Assembly (NCBI RefSeq): GCF_004348325.1
Contig: NZ_SMKF01000037.1
Span: 1 to 39,244 of the forward strand
Direction of reading: 5' to 3'
DNA length: 39,244 bases
Source: Micromonospora sp. KC213
GTDB taxonomy: Bacteria > Actinomycetota > Actinomycetes > Mycobacteriales > Micromonosporaceae
The position numbers and the translations under genes were made by a program. Shown in pieces: positions 15,355-23,240 of this stretch (position 1 is its first letter; the number at the start of each line of letters is the position of its first letter). The notes under the pieces were generated by a model that saw only the letters and a program-made list of their open reading frames with translations, was not told the origin of the DNA and searched no databases.

Positions 15355-15393
15355 GGTGCCGTCCTTTGCTCTGTTCGGTAGGGGACGAACACG

Positions 15394-15421
15394 AGATGCC
15401 GGCGGCCGAGTCCCTGTGACG
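15394..15421 (-). promoter_or_regulatory. ECF41-type promoter of the AhpD-like gene
   Basis: On the minus strand CGTCACAGG (15421-15413), 11 bases, then CGGCATCT (15401-15394). Counted as CGTCACA-N16-CATC, this fits the published ECF41 form TGTCACA-N16-CGTC with two changes. The same two elements with identical spacing occur on the plus strand before the sigma gene. Confidence 0.75.
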
Positions 15422-15455
15422 GCACGACCGGGTGACAGCGGCCACATGCCGGGGG

Positions 15456-15483
15456 CGTCACAGGACGGCGCGGGTCGGCATCT
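15456..15483 (+). promoter_or_regulatory. ECF41-type promoter of the sigma-factor gene
   Basis: CGTCACAGG (15456-15464), 11 bases, CGGCATCT (15476-15483). Element sequence and spacing are identical to the divergent promoter, which implies autoregulation together with the partner gene. The predicted leader is about 30 bases. Confidence 0.75.
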
Positions 15484-15520
15484 GGTGGGTGACGCAGTCG
15501 AGAGCGAACAGGAGTCACCC

Positions 15521-16435
15521 ATGGCGGGCACGCCGCAGACCGCAGCCGAGGGCCGCCCGGACCGGGCCACCAAAGGCTTCCTGGCCCACCGCAACCTGCT
15601 CTTCACCGTGGCGTACGAGATGCTCGGCTCGGCCGCCGACGCGGAGGACGTACTCCAGGAGACCTGGCTGCGGTGGGCGGGCGTCGACCTCGCCACGGTC
15701 CGGGACCAGCGCGCCTACCTGGTCCGGATCACCACCCGCCAGGCGCTCATCCGGCTGCGGACGCTGGGCCGCCGCAAGGAGTCCTATGTCGGTTCGTGGC
15801 TGCCCGAGCCGCTGCTCACCGCGCCCGACGTCGCCGAGGACGTCGCGCTGGCCGACAGCGTCTCCATGGCGATGCTGCTGGTGCTGGAGACCCTCGCGCC
15901 GACCGAACGCGCGGTCTTCGTGCTCCGCGAGGTGTTCGACCTCGGATACGACGAGATCGCCGAAGCCGTGGACAGGAGCCCTGCCGCGGTCCGCCAGATC
16001 GCCCACCGGGCCCGCGCGCACGTCGCGGCCCGCCGCCCCCGCCAGGTCGTCTCACCCACCGAGACCCGGTACGCCCTCGACGCGTTCCAGCGGGCCGTCG
16101 AGACCGGCGACCTTCAGGGCCTGCTCGACATCCTCGCGCCGGACGTGGTCCTGCTCGGCGACGGTGGTGGCGTCAAGCAGGCCGTCCTGCGGCCCATCGT
16201 CGGGGTCGAGAAGGTGGCCCGGCTGGTGATCGGCGGGTGGGGCAAGGTCGCCGGCATCACCTCGCTGCGGCCGGCGCAGGTCAACGGCCAACCGGCGCTG
16301 GTGGTCCAGTTCGACGGCGAACTGGACACCGTGCTGGCCCTGCGCATCGACGAGGGCCTGATCAGCGGCATCTACGCCATCCGTAACCCCGAGAAGCTGT
16401 CCCACATGCAACGGGAGACGTTCCTGAGCCGTTGA
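15521..16435 (+). CDS. sigJ: ECF41-family RNA polymerase sigma factor (SigJ-like)
   Basis: Alternative sigma factor directing RNA polymerase to a few promoters, probably including its own and the divergent gene's. Region 2 has LLFTVAYEMLGSAADAEDVL and TWLRW; region 4 has LAPTERAVFVLREVFDLGYD followed by E-I-A-E-A-V-D-R-S. A SnoaL-like domain follows from about residue 180. The three ECF41 hallmarks are present: WLPEP in the linker (residue 93), DGGG (residue 214) and an N-P-E-K-L form of NPDKV (residue 289). In this class the C-terminal extension replaces an anti-sigma factor and tunes activity. The ATG at 15521 has AGGAG 6 bases upstream; 304 residues is normal length. The inducing signal is unknown. 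Confidence 0.93.
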   Translation: MAGTPQTAAEGRPDRATKGFLAHRNLLFTVAYEMLGSAADAEDVLQETWLRWAGVDLATVRDQRAYLVRITTRQALIRLRTLGRRKESYVGSWLPEPLLTAPDVAEDVALADSVSMAMLLVLETLAPTERAVFVLREVFDLGYDEIAEAVDRSPAAVRQIAHRARAHVAARRPRQVVSPTETRYALDAFQRAVETGDLQGLLDILAPDVVLLGDGGGVKQAVLRPIVGVEKVARLVIGGWGKVAGITSLRPAQVNGQPALVVQFDGELDTVLALRIDEGLISGIYAIRNPEKLSHMQRETFLSR

Positions 16436-16458
16436 GCCCCGTCATCCCACCTCGGGGC
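16436..16458 (+). terminator. Weak hairpin after the sigma gene
   Basis: GCCCCG (16436-16441) pairs with CGGGGC (16453-16458) across an 11-base loop, immediately after the stop codon. There is no U-run. Confidence 0.35.
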
Positions 16459-16498
16459 ACGTGGCAGTTCGACCGTCCGCCGCATCTGCGCGACTACG

Positions 16499-16628
16499 AA
16501 GCTGATGACGTCAATGATTCACCGCCGCCGGAGCCAGGGCGCAAGCGGCGCGCACGCCGAGGTGTGCTCCGCTGGCAGCACTCGACGCCCGTCGCGCGTA
16601 CTGGCTGACTCGTTCACGTCATCAACTT
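16499..16628. repeat. 130-bp element bounded by imperfect 23-bp inverted repeats
   Basis: The left end (16499-16521) contains TGATGACGTCAATGATTCA; the right end (16606-16628), read inverted, contains TGATGACGTGAACGAGTCA. The 23-base arms match at 19 positions. The interior is GC-rich with no ORF of note. The arrangement resembles a MITE or a folded RNA. It lies in the 260-base gap between convergent sigJ and XPB genes, with no transposase nearby. I see no clear target-site duplication. Confidence 0.5.
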
Positions 16629-16695
16629 GGTAGCGACGTGAGGAGCCGGTGGCCGCCCTGCCCCGCAGAGACGCACCGTGTCGATCAAGGAGGCG

Positions 16696-18375
16696 TCAGT
16701 CGAGCGACGGGAGGGACGGGCCGAGCACGTCGTCGGCGTCGACGATGGTGTACGCGTACCCCTGCTCGGCGAGGAAGCGCTGCCGGTGCGCCGCGTACTC
16801 GGTGTCGATCGTGTCCCGGGAGACGACGGTGTAGAAGTGCGCCTGCCGGCCGTCCGCCTTCGGTCGCAGCACCCGCCCGAGTCGCTGCGCCTCCTCCTGC
16901 CGTGACCCGAACGTCCCGGACACCTGGATCGCCACCGCCGCCTCCGGCAGGTCGATCGAGAAGTTCCCCACCTTGGAGATGACCAGCGTCCGCAGCTCGC
17001 CGGAGCGGAACGCGTCGAAGAGCCGCTCGCGCTCCTTGTTCGTCGTCGACCCCTGCACGATCGGCGCGTCGAGGTATTCCCCGAGCTGGTGCAGCTGGTC
17101 GATGTAGCCGCCGATGACCAGTACCTGCTCGTGGGCGTGCCGCTGCACCAGCGCGCGGACCACCGGCAGCTTCGTCCGGGCGGTCGCCGCCATCCGGTAG
17201 CGCTCCTCCGCCTCCGCCGTCGCGTACGACATCCGCTCCGCGTCGGTCAGGGTCACCCGTACCTCGGTGCACTCGGCCGGGGCGATCCAGCCCTGCTGCT
17301 CGATGTCCTTCCACGGCGCGTCGTACCGCTTCGGGCCGATCAGGCTGAACACGTCGCCCTCCCGGCCGTCCTCGCGTACCAGCGTCGCCGTCAGCCCCAG
17401 CCGGCGGCGGGCCTGGAGGTCCGCGGTGAACCGGAAGATCGGCGCGGGCAGCAGGTGCACCTCGTCGTAGACGACCAGACCCCAGTCGCGCGCGGAGAAC
17501 AGGTCCAGGTGGGTGAACGCGCCGCCGCGCCGCGAGGTGAGCACCTGGTACGTGGCGATGGTGACCGGGCGGATCTCCTTGCGCTCGCCCGAGTACTCGC
17601 CGATCTCGTCCTCGGTGAGCGAGGTGCGGGCGATCAGCTCCCGCTTCCACTGCCGGCCGGCGACGGTGTTGGTGACCAGGATCAGCGTGGTCGCCTTCGC
17701 CTCGGCCATCGCCGCCGCCCCGACCAGGGTCTTGCCCGCGCCGCAGGGCAGCACCACCACGCCCGAGCCGCCGGCCCAGAACGCCTCCACCGCCTCCCGC
17801 TGGTACGACCGCAGCGTGAACGGCTTCCCGCCGTCCTTGCCGGATTCGGCCAGCTCGATCGGGTGCGCCTCGCCGTCGACGTAGCCGGCCAGGTCCTCCG
17901 CCGGCCAGCCGAGCTTGAGCAGCGCCTGCTTGAGCCGGCCCCGTTCCGACGGGTGAACCGCGATCGTGTCGTCGTCGATCTTCGCGCCGAGCATCCCGGC
18001 GAGTTTCTTGCTCTTGGCGACCTCGATCAGCACCAGCCGGTCCAGGGCGCGCAGCACGAGACCGTACGCCGGATCGTTGGCGAGCTGGAGCCGGCCGTAC
18101 CGGTCCATCGTCTCGGCCACGTCCACCAGCAGCGCGTGCGGCACCGGGTAGCGGGAGTACTTGATCAGGGCGTCGACCACGGCCTCCGCGTCGTGGCCGG
18201 CGGCGCGGGCGTTCCACAGCCCCAACGGGGTGAGCCGGTAGGTGTGCACGTGCTCCGGCGAGCGTTCCAACTCGGCGAACGGCGCGATCGCCATCCGGCA
18301 GGCCCGGGCGTCGGGGTGGTCGATCTCCAGCAGCAGGGTCTTGTCCGACTGCACGATCAGTGGTCCACCGCTCAC
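16696..18375 (-). CDS. DNA repair helicase XPB
   Basis: Superfamily 2 helicase, 3'-5', homologous to eukaryotic XPB and archaeal XPB. From the GTG at 18375 (559 residues, GGAGAGGA about 7 bases upstream) an N-terminal domain of about 180 residues precedes the helicase core. Walker A is LPCGAGKTLVGA near residues 207-218, the DEAH-type box is YDEVHLL near residue 304, motif III is GLTATLVREDGREGD, and the C-terminal lobe ends with EEAQRLGRVLRPK. The thumb-like region is between the lobes. In Mycobacterium the homologue (Rv0861c) sits beside the same helicase-associated protein as here, with two extra genes inserted in this genome. A role in repair or transcription-coupled processes is likely but unproven in bacteria. 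Confidence 0.95.
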   Translation of the reverse strand: MSGGPLIVQSDKTLLLEIDHPDARACRMAIAPFAELERSPEHVHTYRLTPLGLWNARAAGHDAEAVVDALIKYSRYPVPHALLVDVAETMDRYGRLQLANDPAYGLVLRALDRLVLIEVAKSKKLAGMLGAKIDDDTIAVHPSERGRLKQALLKLGWPAEDLAGYVDGEAHPIELAESGKDGGKPFTLRSYQREAVEAFWAGGSGVVVLPCGAGKTLVGAAAMAEAKATTLILVTNTVAGRQWKRELIARTSLTEDEIGEYSGERKEIRPVTIATYQVLTSRRGGAFTHLDLFSARDWGLVVYDEVHLLPAPIFRFTADLQARRRLGLTATLVREDGREGDVFSLIGPKRYDAPWKDIEQQGWIAPAECTEVRVTLTDAERMSYATAEAEERYRMAATARTKLPVVRALVQRHAHEQVLVIGGYIDQLHQLGEYLDAPIVQGSTTNKERERLFDAFRSGELRTLVISKVGNFSIDLPEAAVAIQVSGTFGSRQEEAQRLGRVLRPKADGRQAHFYTVVSRDTIDTEYAAHRQRFLAEQGYAYTIVDADDVLGPSLPSLD

Positions 18376-18494
18376 GCCAGCGTCCTCTCCTCGACCGGGG
18401 TGTCGGCCGCCTTTTTGGGCACCATTCGCGCCGCAGGCCGACCATCCAGTGTTGCACGAGTTCAGGAGCGCACAGAAAATTGCCGGAAGGACGC

Positions 18495-18518
18495 AACGTT
18501 TCCCGTCTGCCGCACGTC
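18495..18518 (+). promoter_or_regulatory. Possible ECF-type promoter of the L,D-transpeptidase gene
   Basis: AAC (18495-18497), 17 bases, CGTC (18515-18518), 33 bases before the ATG. AAC and CGTC are common ECF -35 and -10 cores, and cell-envelope genes are frequent ECF targets. The match is short and could be chance. Confidence 0.3.
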
Positions 18519-18551
18519 TAGCAATGGGACGGCCGACGCCGGGAGGGTCAG

Positions 18552-19403
18552 ATGACACACAAAGGTCTCACCATCCGGGCGGTCGCCTTGGCTGTGGTCA
18601 CGCTGGTCGGCGCGGGTGGGTGCGCGTTCGATCCGCCGGCCGACCCGGGTGGCACCGGAGGGGGGCTCGCCCCGGTCGGCAGGGCGGAACAGGTAACGGG
18701 GGTGAACGACGTCTCCCCGCCCGACCAGCGGGCCCGGCCCGCATCGTCGCGCAGGACTCCGCCCGTGCCGTCGGACAACCGGCGGATCACCCCCAAGCCG
18801 GCCAACAAGACCCGCTGCGCGCAGGGTGAGCACCAGCGCGAGGTCGAGGGGTACCTCGCCCGCCTCGGTGGCTTCGGCCCGGTCACCGTCGACGGCCGAC
18901 AGTCGGATCCCGACTGCGCCGCGATCAAAAAGTTCCAGCAGCGGTACGACATCCGCCCGGCCGCCGGCCGCGCCGGCCCGCTCACCTACGACGTGGCGAA
19001 GCGGCTGGCCACCACCGACACCAAACGCTGCGACGCCGGCTCCGGTGTCACCTTCTGCATCGACCTGAGCCGGCAGACCACCTGGGTGATGAAGGGCGGC
19101 ACAGTGGTGGCCGGCCCGACCGTCACCCGCACCGGTATGGCCGGCTACGCCACCCCGGCCGGCACGTACCGGATCAACTTCCGCAACCTGAAGGAGTGGT
19201 CCGACCCGTACGAGGTGTGGCTGCCGTACTGGCAGCGCTTCAACGGCGGGATCGGCTTCCACGAAACCACCACCTACCTGCACGACGGCGGGATCGGGTC
19301 GCACGGCTGCGTCAACCTGCTGCCCGCCGACGCGGTCCGCTGGTGGCAGCTCGGCTCGGTCGGTTCCCGGGTGGTGCTCTTCGGCCGCCGCCCGGGCACC
19401 TAG
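18552..19403 (+). CDS. Lipoprotein L,D-transpeptidase with peptidoglycan-binding domain
   Basis: Cross-links peptidoglycan stem peptides outside the membrane. It begins with a lipoprotein signal (AVALAVVTLVGAGGC; lipid Cys near residue 24). A Pro/Arg-rich linker follows to about residue 85. A PG_binding_1-type domain has VEGYLARLGGFGPVTVDGR and A-I-K-K-F-Q-Q-R-Y. The YkuD catalytic domain ends with GFHETTTYLHDGGIGSHGC: catalytic Cys about residue 253, His in SHGC at 251. Two further cysteines (KRCDAG, TFCID) may form a disulfide. The ATG at 18552 has GGGAGGG 5 bases upstream. It shares a divergent region of 176 bases with XPB. Family assignment is firm; 3-3 cross-linking is inferred. Confidence 0.9.
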   Translation: MTHKGLTIRAVALAVVTLVGAGGCAFDPPADPGGTGGGLAPVGRAEQVTGVNDVSPPDQRARPASSRRTPPVPSDNRRITPKPANKTRCAQGEHQREVEGYLARLGGFGPVTVDGRQSDPDCAAIKKFQQRYDIRPAAGRAGPLTYDVAKRLATTDTKRCDAGSGVTFCIDLSRQTTWVMKGGTVVAGPTVTRTGMAGYATPAGTYRINFRNLKEWSDPYEVWLPYWQRFNGGIGFHETTTYLHDGGIGSHGCVNLLPADAVRWWQLGSVGSRVVLFGRRPGT

Positions 19404-19410
19404 GGCTGCC

Positions 19411-19647
19411 ATGAGTGTCGACCAGGAGCCAACCGTCAACGAGGCACGGCACCCCACCGACGAGGTCTCCACCGCGACCCTGCTCGGCTACCTCGTGGCC
19501 GCGCTCGCCCTCTTCGGCTGGTTCCTGTTCGGATGGCTGGTGCAGCGGCAGGGTTTCGTCGCCTCCGTCGGGGAGACCGCCGGCGCCGCCTTCGCCCTGC
19601 TGCTCATCGTCTCTGTGGTCGGCACCGTCCGCCGCGACCGCCGTTGA
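19411..19647 (+). CDS. Small membrane protein, unknown
   Basis: 78-residue protein 7 bases after the L,D-transpeptidase gene, probably in the same operon. The N-terminal 20 residues are polar and acidic. Two predicted membrane segments follow (LLGYLVAALALFGWFLFGWL about 24-43, and GAAFALLLIVSVVGTV about 58-73), ending in a basic R-R-D-R-R tail. The basic tail at the C-terminus favours both ends in the cytoplasm. No family recognised. It could assist the transpeptidase or be a stand-alone envelope protein. It ends inside a palindrome shared with the convergent gene. Confidence 0.7.
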   Translation: MSVDQEPTVNEARHPTDEVSTATLLGYLVAALALFGWFLFGWLVQRQGFVASVGETAGAAFALLLIVSVVGTVRRDRR

Positions 19648-19656
19648 CCGGTCAAC
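19643..19656. terminator. 14-bp perfect palindrome holding both stop codons
   Basis: GTTGACC-GGTCAAC at 19643-19656. The plus-strand TGA (19645-19647) and the minus-strand TGA (read from 19654-19652) are in opposite arms. There is no loop, so hairpin formation in RNA would need a smaller stem. Confidence 0.35.
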
Positions 19657-22117
19657 CCTCCCGCACCGCCGCCGTGATCCGGTGCAGCGCGAAGGTGTGC
19701 AGCATCTCCGTCCGCTCGTCCTCGGCCCGCAGGTAGCCGGCCCCGATCGACACCGGCCGGACCAGCCGCGACGCGGTCGCCCCGTGCGCGTCGACGTACC
19801 CGACCCAGACCAGCGCCTTGTCCCGCAGTGCCTGCTGGAGCACCGCCAACGCGTCGCTGTGACTGTGCGCCGGCATCGGCCCGGCCGCCGCCCGCGCCGC
19901 GCCGCCGCGTACCACCGCCGGGGCCCGCCGGGCCGCCCGCGTCGCCGCGTCGCCGCGTCGCATCTGCTCCACCACCCCGAGCAGCCGGGGCATCGCCGGC
20001 TTCGGGGCCGCCAGCGGGTCGACACTGTGGCCGGTCGCCGCCCGGGCGGGCGCCCGCCGGGTTTTCGGCCGGGCCAGCACCGCCGCCCCGGTGGCGTCCT
20101 CCGGCACCGGGGCGTACCCGGCGTCGCGGAGCGCGAGCAGCATCCGCTGCACCTGGTACGGGGTGACCAGCACCGTCGGCGCGAGCCGGCGGAACCCCAG
20201 CGGCTCCAGCCGCCGGTCGGCCAGCACCTCGGCGAGCAGTGCCTCGTCGTCGCTGCGCACGTACCCGCCGGCCGACCCGACCCGCAGTCCGCCGTGTCTG
20301 CGTGCCACATCGTCCACCAGGTACGTCAACCCCTGTGGCACGGGAGTACGCGACCGGCGGCGGAACAGCGCGTGCAGGTCCTCGGTGGTGTAGCCGGCGT
20401 CCAGAGCCCGCCGGACGCTGGCGGTGGTGACCCGGTGGACGCTCGCGCCGCCGGCCGACTCGTGCTCGGCCACCACGTCCAGTTCGGCGGCGAGCATCGG
20501 GTCCGGCGGGCCGGGCACCACCACGGACAGGTCGGCCTGCACCAGGAAGTGGTCGACCGGGGCGGGCAGCAGGGCGTCCAACGCGCGCACCGCGCTCGAC
20601 GGTTCCCCGCTCTCGGCGTCGGAGCGCAGGCCCAGCGGGTCGCCGCCGCCCCGTCCGTCGGCCTCGGTGACCTCGGCCAGCAGCAGCCGCCCGTACGAGG
20701 TGAGCGCGCCGAGCCCGGTCACGCCGAGCTGGGCCGCCTCGGTCAGCACCTCCCGGTGGGCGGCTTCCCGTCCCCGGCTGCGTCGGGGCGCACGCCAGTC
20801 GAGCAGCGCCAGCACCTCGTCGGGGCTGGGAGCGGTGGCCGGCGCCAGGTCGGCGAGCACTTCGAGCACGGCCCGGCGGGCGGCCGGTGCCCCGGCTCGT
20901 TCCGCCTCGGCGGAGAGCACGCTGATCGGGCGGTCCCGGTCGTCGCGCTGGCCGACCAGCCCCACCTGGCGACTCATGGTGAGCCAGGCCCGGGCCAACT
21001 GTTCCCACCGGTGGGCCAGGGACACCGCCCGCCACACCTCGTACCCGCCGGTCGGCAGCACCTGCTGGTCGGCGCCGTACCGGGTGGTGGTCGCCCCGGG
21101 CAGGTCCGTCTCGCCGACCAGCCCGGCCGCGTACGCGACCTCCAGGACCAGCGCGGTGGCCGCCTCGTCCAGCCCGGTCACCCGGGCCAGCCGGCGCAGG
21201 TCGCGGACCCCGACGCCACCCGAGCGGAGCACCGGTGCCGGCTCGGCGGCGAGGCTCTCCAGCAGCGCCTCGGTGTGGCGTACCAGCTCCATGGTCTGCC
21301 CGGCCCCGGCGGAGTCGGCGAGCTTCGGCTCGCGGAGCGTGCCGGCCACCGGCGGCGGGCTGGTGCGCAGCGGGCCGAGCGGACCGCTGTCGCGCCGCAG
21401 CAGCAGTCCCACCTCGCGGGGTAGCTCCACGGTGCCGGTGGAGACCCGGACCAGCAGCCGCGCGTCGACCAGCCAGCGCACCGGCGATCCGGTCGGTGCC
21501 CCGCCGTTGGTGGGGTCCGGGGGCAGCTCGTCCTCCGCGCCGACCGCCGGGGCCTGGAGGGCGCCGGGTGGCACACTGCCCACCGGTGGGCCGGCGGCGA
21601 GCCGGTCGAGGACCGCCCGGGCCGACGGGGGAGCGGCGAGCAGGGTCCGCCGCAGCTTCGCGGCGTCCGCGCAGAGCGCCGCCGCCCGCGGGTCCAGCTC
21701 CGCCGCCGGTCGCCCCAGCCCCGCCGGGTACGGAGCCACCTCGTCCACGCCGCCCGCCACGCGCAGCGCTGACTCCGGGCCGTACAGCAGAAACAGCGCG
21801 CGCAGCCGGTCCAGCGCACTGCGGACGCTGGTCGGCGCGGGTGGGTGCGGCCCGGCGGTGGTGATCGCCAGCACCGCGTCGGTGGAGCTGGTGCCGTCCT
21901 CGGGGCGCCGGGTGAGCCGGGCGGCGTCGAGGACCTGGAGGGTGAACTGGTCCAGTCCGTCCAGCGCGCGAGCCACGGAGACCCGGGACTCGGCCCGGAC
22001 GGCGAGCGCGGTGACGTCGGCCGGTACCGGTACGACAAGGTCGGGCCGCAGTTGCAGCAGTGCGGCCAGCGACTCGTCCGGCAGGGCCCGCAGGTGGTCG
22101 GCGAGTGAGGTGGTCAT
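19652..22117 (-). CDS. Helicase-associated domain protein with WYL-like C-terminus
   Basis: 821-residue cytoplasmic protein similar to the mycobacterial gene next to XPB (Rv0862c as I recall). It carries a central Helicase_C_3/XPB-Ssl2-like region: F-L-V-Q-A-D-L-S-V-V-V-P-G-P near residue 530, then R-R-A-L-D-A-G-Y-T-T-E-D-L and P-Q-G-L-T-Y-L-V-D-D-V-A-R-R-H-G. The N-terminal half has winged-helix-like segments. The C-terminal 80 residues (W-V-G-Y-V-D ... R-L-V-R-P-V-S-I-G-A-G-Y-L-R-A-E-D) look like a WYL domain, a nucleic-acid or ligand-sensing fold. No helicase motor motifs are visible, so it is likely a partner and not an enzyme. A TAGCGT box 9 bases before the ATG suggests a near-leaderless start. 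Confidence 0.85.
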   Translation of the reverse strand: MTTSLADHLRALPDESLAALLQLRPDLVVPVPADVTALAVRAESRVSVARALDGLDQFTLQVLDAARLTRRPEDGTSSTDAVLAITTAGPHPPAPTSVRSALDRLRALFLLYGPESALRVAGGVDEVAPYPAGLGRPAAELDPRAAALCADAAKLRRTLLAAPPSARAVLDRLAAGPPVGSVPPGALQAPAVGAEDELPPDPTNGGAPTGSPVRWLVDARLLVRVSTGTVELPREVGLLLRRDSGPLGPLRTSPPPVAGTLREPKLADSAGAGQTMELVRHTEALLESLAAEPAPVLRSGGVGVRDLRRLARVTGLDEAATALVLEVAYAAGLVGETDLPGATTTRYGADQQVLPTGGYEVWRAVSLAHRWEQLARAWLTMSRQVGLVGQRDDRDRPISVLSAEAERAGAPAARRAVLEVLADLAPATAPSPDEVLALLDWRAPRRSRGREAAHREVLTEAAQLGVTGLGALTSYGRLLLAEVTEADGRGGGDPLGLRSDAESGEPSSAVRALDALLPAPVDHFLVQADLSVVVPGPPDPMLAAELDVVAEHESAGGASVHRVTTASVRRALDAGYTTEDLHALFRRRSRTPVPQGLTYLVDDVARRHGGLRVGSAGGYVRSDDEALLAEVLADRRLEPLGFRRLAPTVLVTPYQVQRMLLALRDAGYAPVPEDATGAAVLARPKTRRAPARAATGHSVDPLAAPKPAMPRLLGVVEQMRRGDAATRAARRAPAVVRGGAARAAAGPMPAHSHSDALAVLQQALRDKALVWVGYVDAHGATASRLVRPVSIGAGYLRAEDERTEMLHTFALHRITAAVREG

Positions 22118-22189
22118 CGTCGTTCCACGCTAGCCCGCTGGAGGCCCCTCCCGCCCCTCGGACGTCGCGCTGGATCGCCCTCGGGCGGG

Positions 22190-22195
22190 TACGTT
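22190..22195 (+). promoter_or_regulatory. -10 box of leaderless HAD gene
   Basis: TACGTT is followed by 6 bases (ctcggg) and the GTG at 22202. An internal ATG at 22214 is the alternative start. Confidence 0.5.
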
Positions 22196-22201
22196 CTCGG
22201 G

Positions 22202-22825
22202 GTGGCTGCGCTGATGGTCGGTTTCGACCTCGACATGACCCTGATCGACTCGCGTCCCGGCATCGCCGCCTGCTACCGGGCGTTGACCGCGAAGACCGGG
22301 GTACACGTGGACGCCGAGCTGGCGGTGTCCCGGCTCGGCCCGCCGCTGCGCACCGAGATCGCGCACTGGTTCCCGCGCGAACGGGTCGACGAGGCCGTGG
22401 ACATCTTCCGCGAGCTGTACCCCGCGTACGCGATCACCCCGTCGGTGCTGTTGCCGGGTGCCCGGGAGGCGGTGGCCGCGGTGCGCGCCCGGGGTGGGCG
22501 GGTGATGGTGGTGACCTCGAAGCGCGACCGGCTGGCCCGGCTGCACCTGGACCACCTCGGGTTGGTGGTGGACGAGCTGGTCGGGGACCTTTTCGCCGAG
22601 GAGAAGGCGACCGCGCTGCGCACGCACGGCGCGACGCTCTACGTCGGCGACCATGTGGCGGACATGGTGGCCGCGGAGGCGGCCGGGGTGCCGGGGATCG
22701 GGGTGGCCACCGGCCCGTGTGACCGCGACGAGCTGCGGGACGCCGGGGCGCGGCTGGTGTTGGATGATCTCACCGGATTCCCGGCGGCGCTGGACCGGAT
22801 CATCGGGCTAGCCTTGGAGCAGTAG
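22202..22825 (+). CDS. HAD-superfamily phosphatase, phosphoglycolate-phosphatase-like
   Basis: Small-molecule phosphatase of the HAD IA group. Motif I is VGFDLDMTLIDSRPGI with both catalytic aspartates. Motif II is VVTSKRDRLARL, the catalytic Lys is in A-E-E-K-A-T-A-L, and motif IV is LYVGDHVADMVAAEAAG. The order and spacing resemble phosphoglycolate phosphatase (Gph), though the D-L-D-M-T variant replaces the usual D-G-T. At 207 residues it has the normal helical cap. The GTG at 22202 fits a leaderless start. It is 28 bases from the cold-shock gene, so co-transcription is possible. The substrate is not determined. Confidence 0.9.
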   Translation: MAALMVGFDLDMTLIDSRPGIAACYRALTAKTGVHVDAELAVSRLGPPLRTEIAHWFPRERVDEAVDIFRELYPAYAITPSVLLPGAREAVAAVRARGGRVMVVTSKRDRLARLHLDHLGLVVDELVGDLFAEEKATALRTHGATLYVGDHVADMVAAEAAGVPGIGVATGPCDRDELRDAGARLVLDDLTGFPAALDRIIGLALEQ

Positions 22826-22853
22826 ACGTCACGAGCGAAGCAGAGGTTCTCAG

Positions 22854-23240
22854 GTGCCGACGGGTCGAGTGAAGTGGTATGACGCGGCCAAGGGATACGG
22901 GTTCGTCACCAGCGACGAAGGTGGCGATGTGTTCCTGCCCAAGGGCGCGCTACCGGAGGGTGTCACCGACCTCAAGGGCGGGCAGCGGGTCGATTTCAGC
23001 GTGGTGGACAGCCGTCGGGGTGCCCAGGCGATGGGCGTGAAGCTGCTGGAGGCTCCGCCGTCGGTGGCGGAGCTGCGCCGCCGGCCGGCCGAGGAACTGC
23101 ACGGCCTCGTCGAGGACATGATCAAGGTGTTGGAGGCGAAGGTCCAGCCGGACCTGCGCCGGGGTCGGTTCCCCGACCGGAAGACCGCGCAGAAGATCGC
23201 TCAGTTGGTCCACGCGGTGGCCCGCGAGCTGGAGGTCTGA
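22854..23240 (+). CDS. Cold-shock domain protein with C-terminal extension
   Basis: RNA/ssDNA-binding OB-fold protein. The N-terminal domain carries V-K-W-Y-D-A-A-K-G-Y-G-F-V (RNP1 region) and G-D-V-F-L-P (RNP2 region), ending near residue 66. Beyond it lies a helical extension of about 60 residues (ELRRRPAEELHGLVEDMIKV and following), typical of the long actinobacterial Csp such as the mycobacterial CspB. The GTG at 22854 follows an AGAGG site by about 8 bases. The last 40 bases overlap the 3' end of mqnD on the other strand, so the two messages are complementary at their ends. It probably acts as an RNA chaperone. Confidence 0.92.
   Translation: MPTGRVKWYDAAKGYGFVTSDEGGDVFLPKGALPEGVTDLKGGQRVDFSVVDSRRGAQAMGVKLLEAPPSVAELRRRPAEELHGLVEDMIKVLEAKVQPDLRRGRFPDRKTAQKIAQLVHAVARELEV

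Noticed and set aside
16499..16628. Insertion sequence
   Set aside because: No transposase frame inside or beside it; only the inverted ends are present, so at most a miniature element.
19415..21424. Plus-strand open frame opposite the helicase-associated gene
   Set aside because: GC-rich shadow frame with Arg/Pro/Gly bias. The minus-strand gene has a recognisable architecture and proper codon use.
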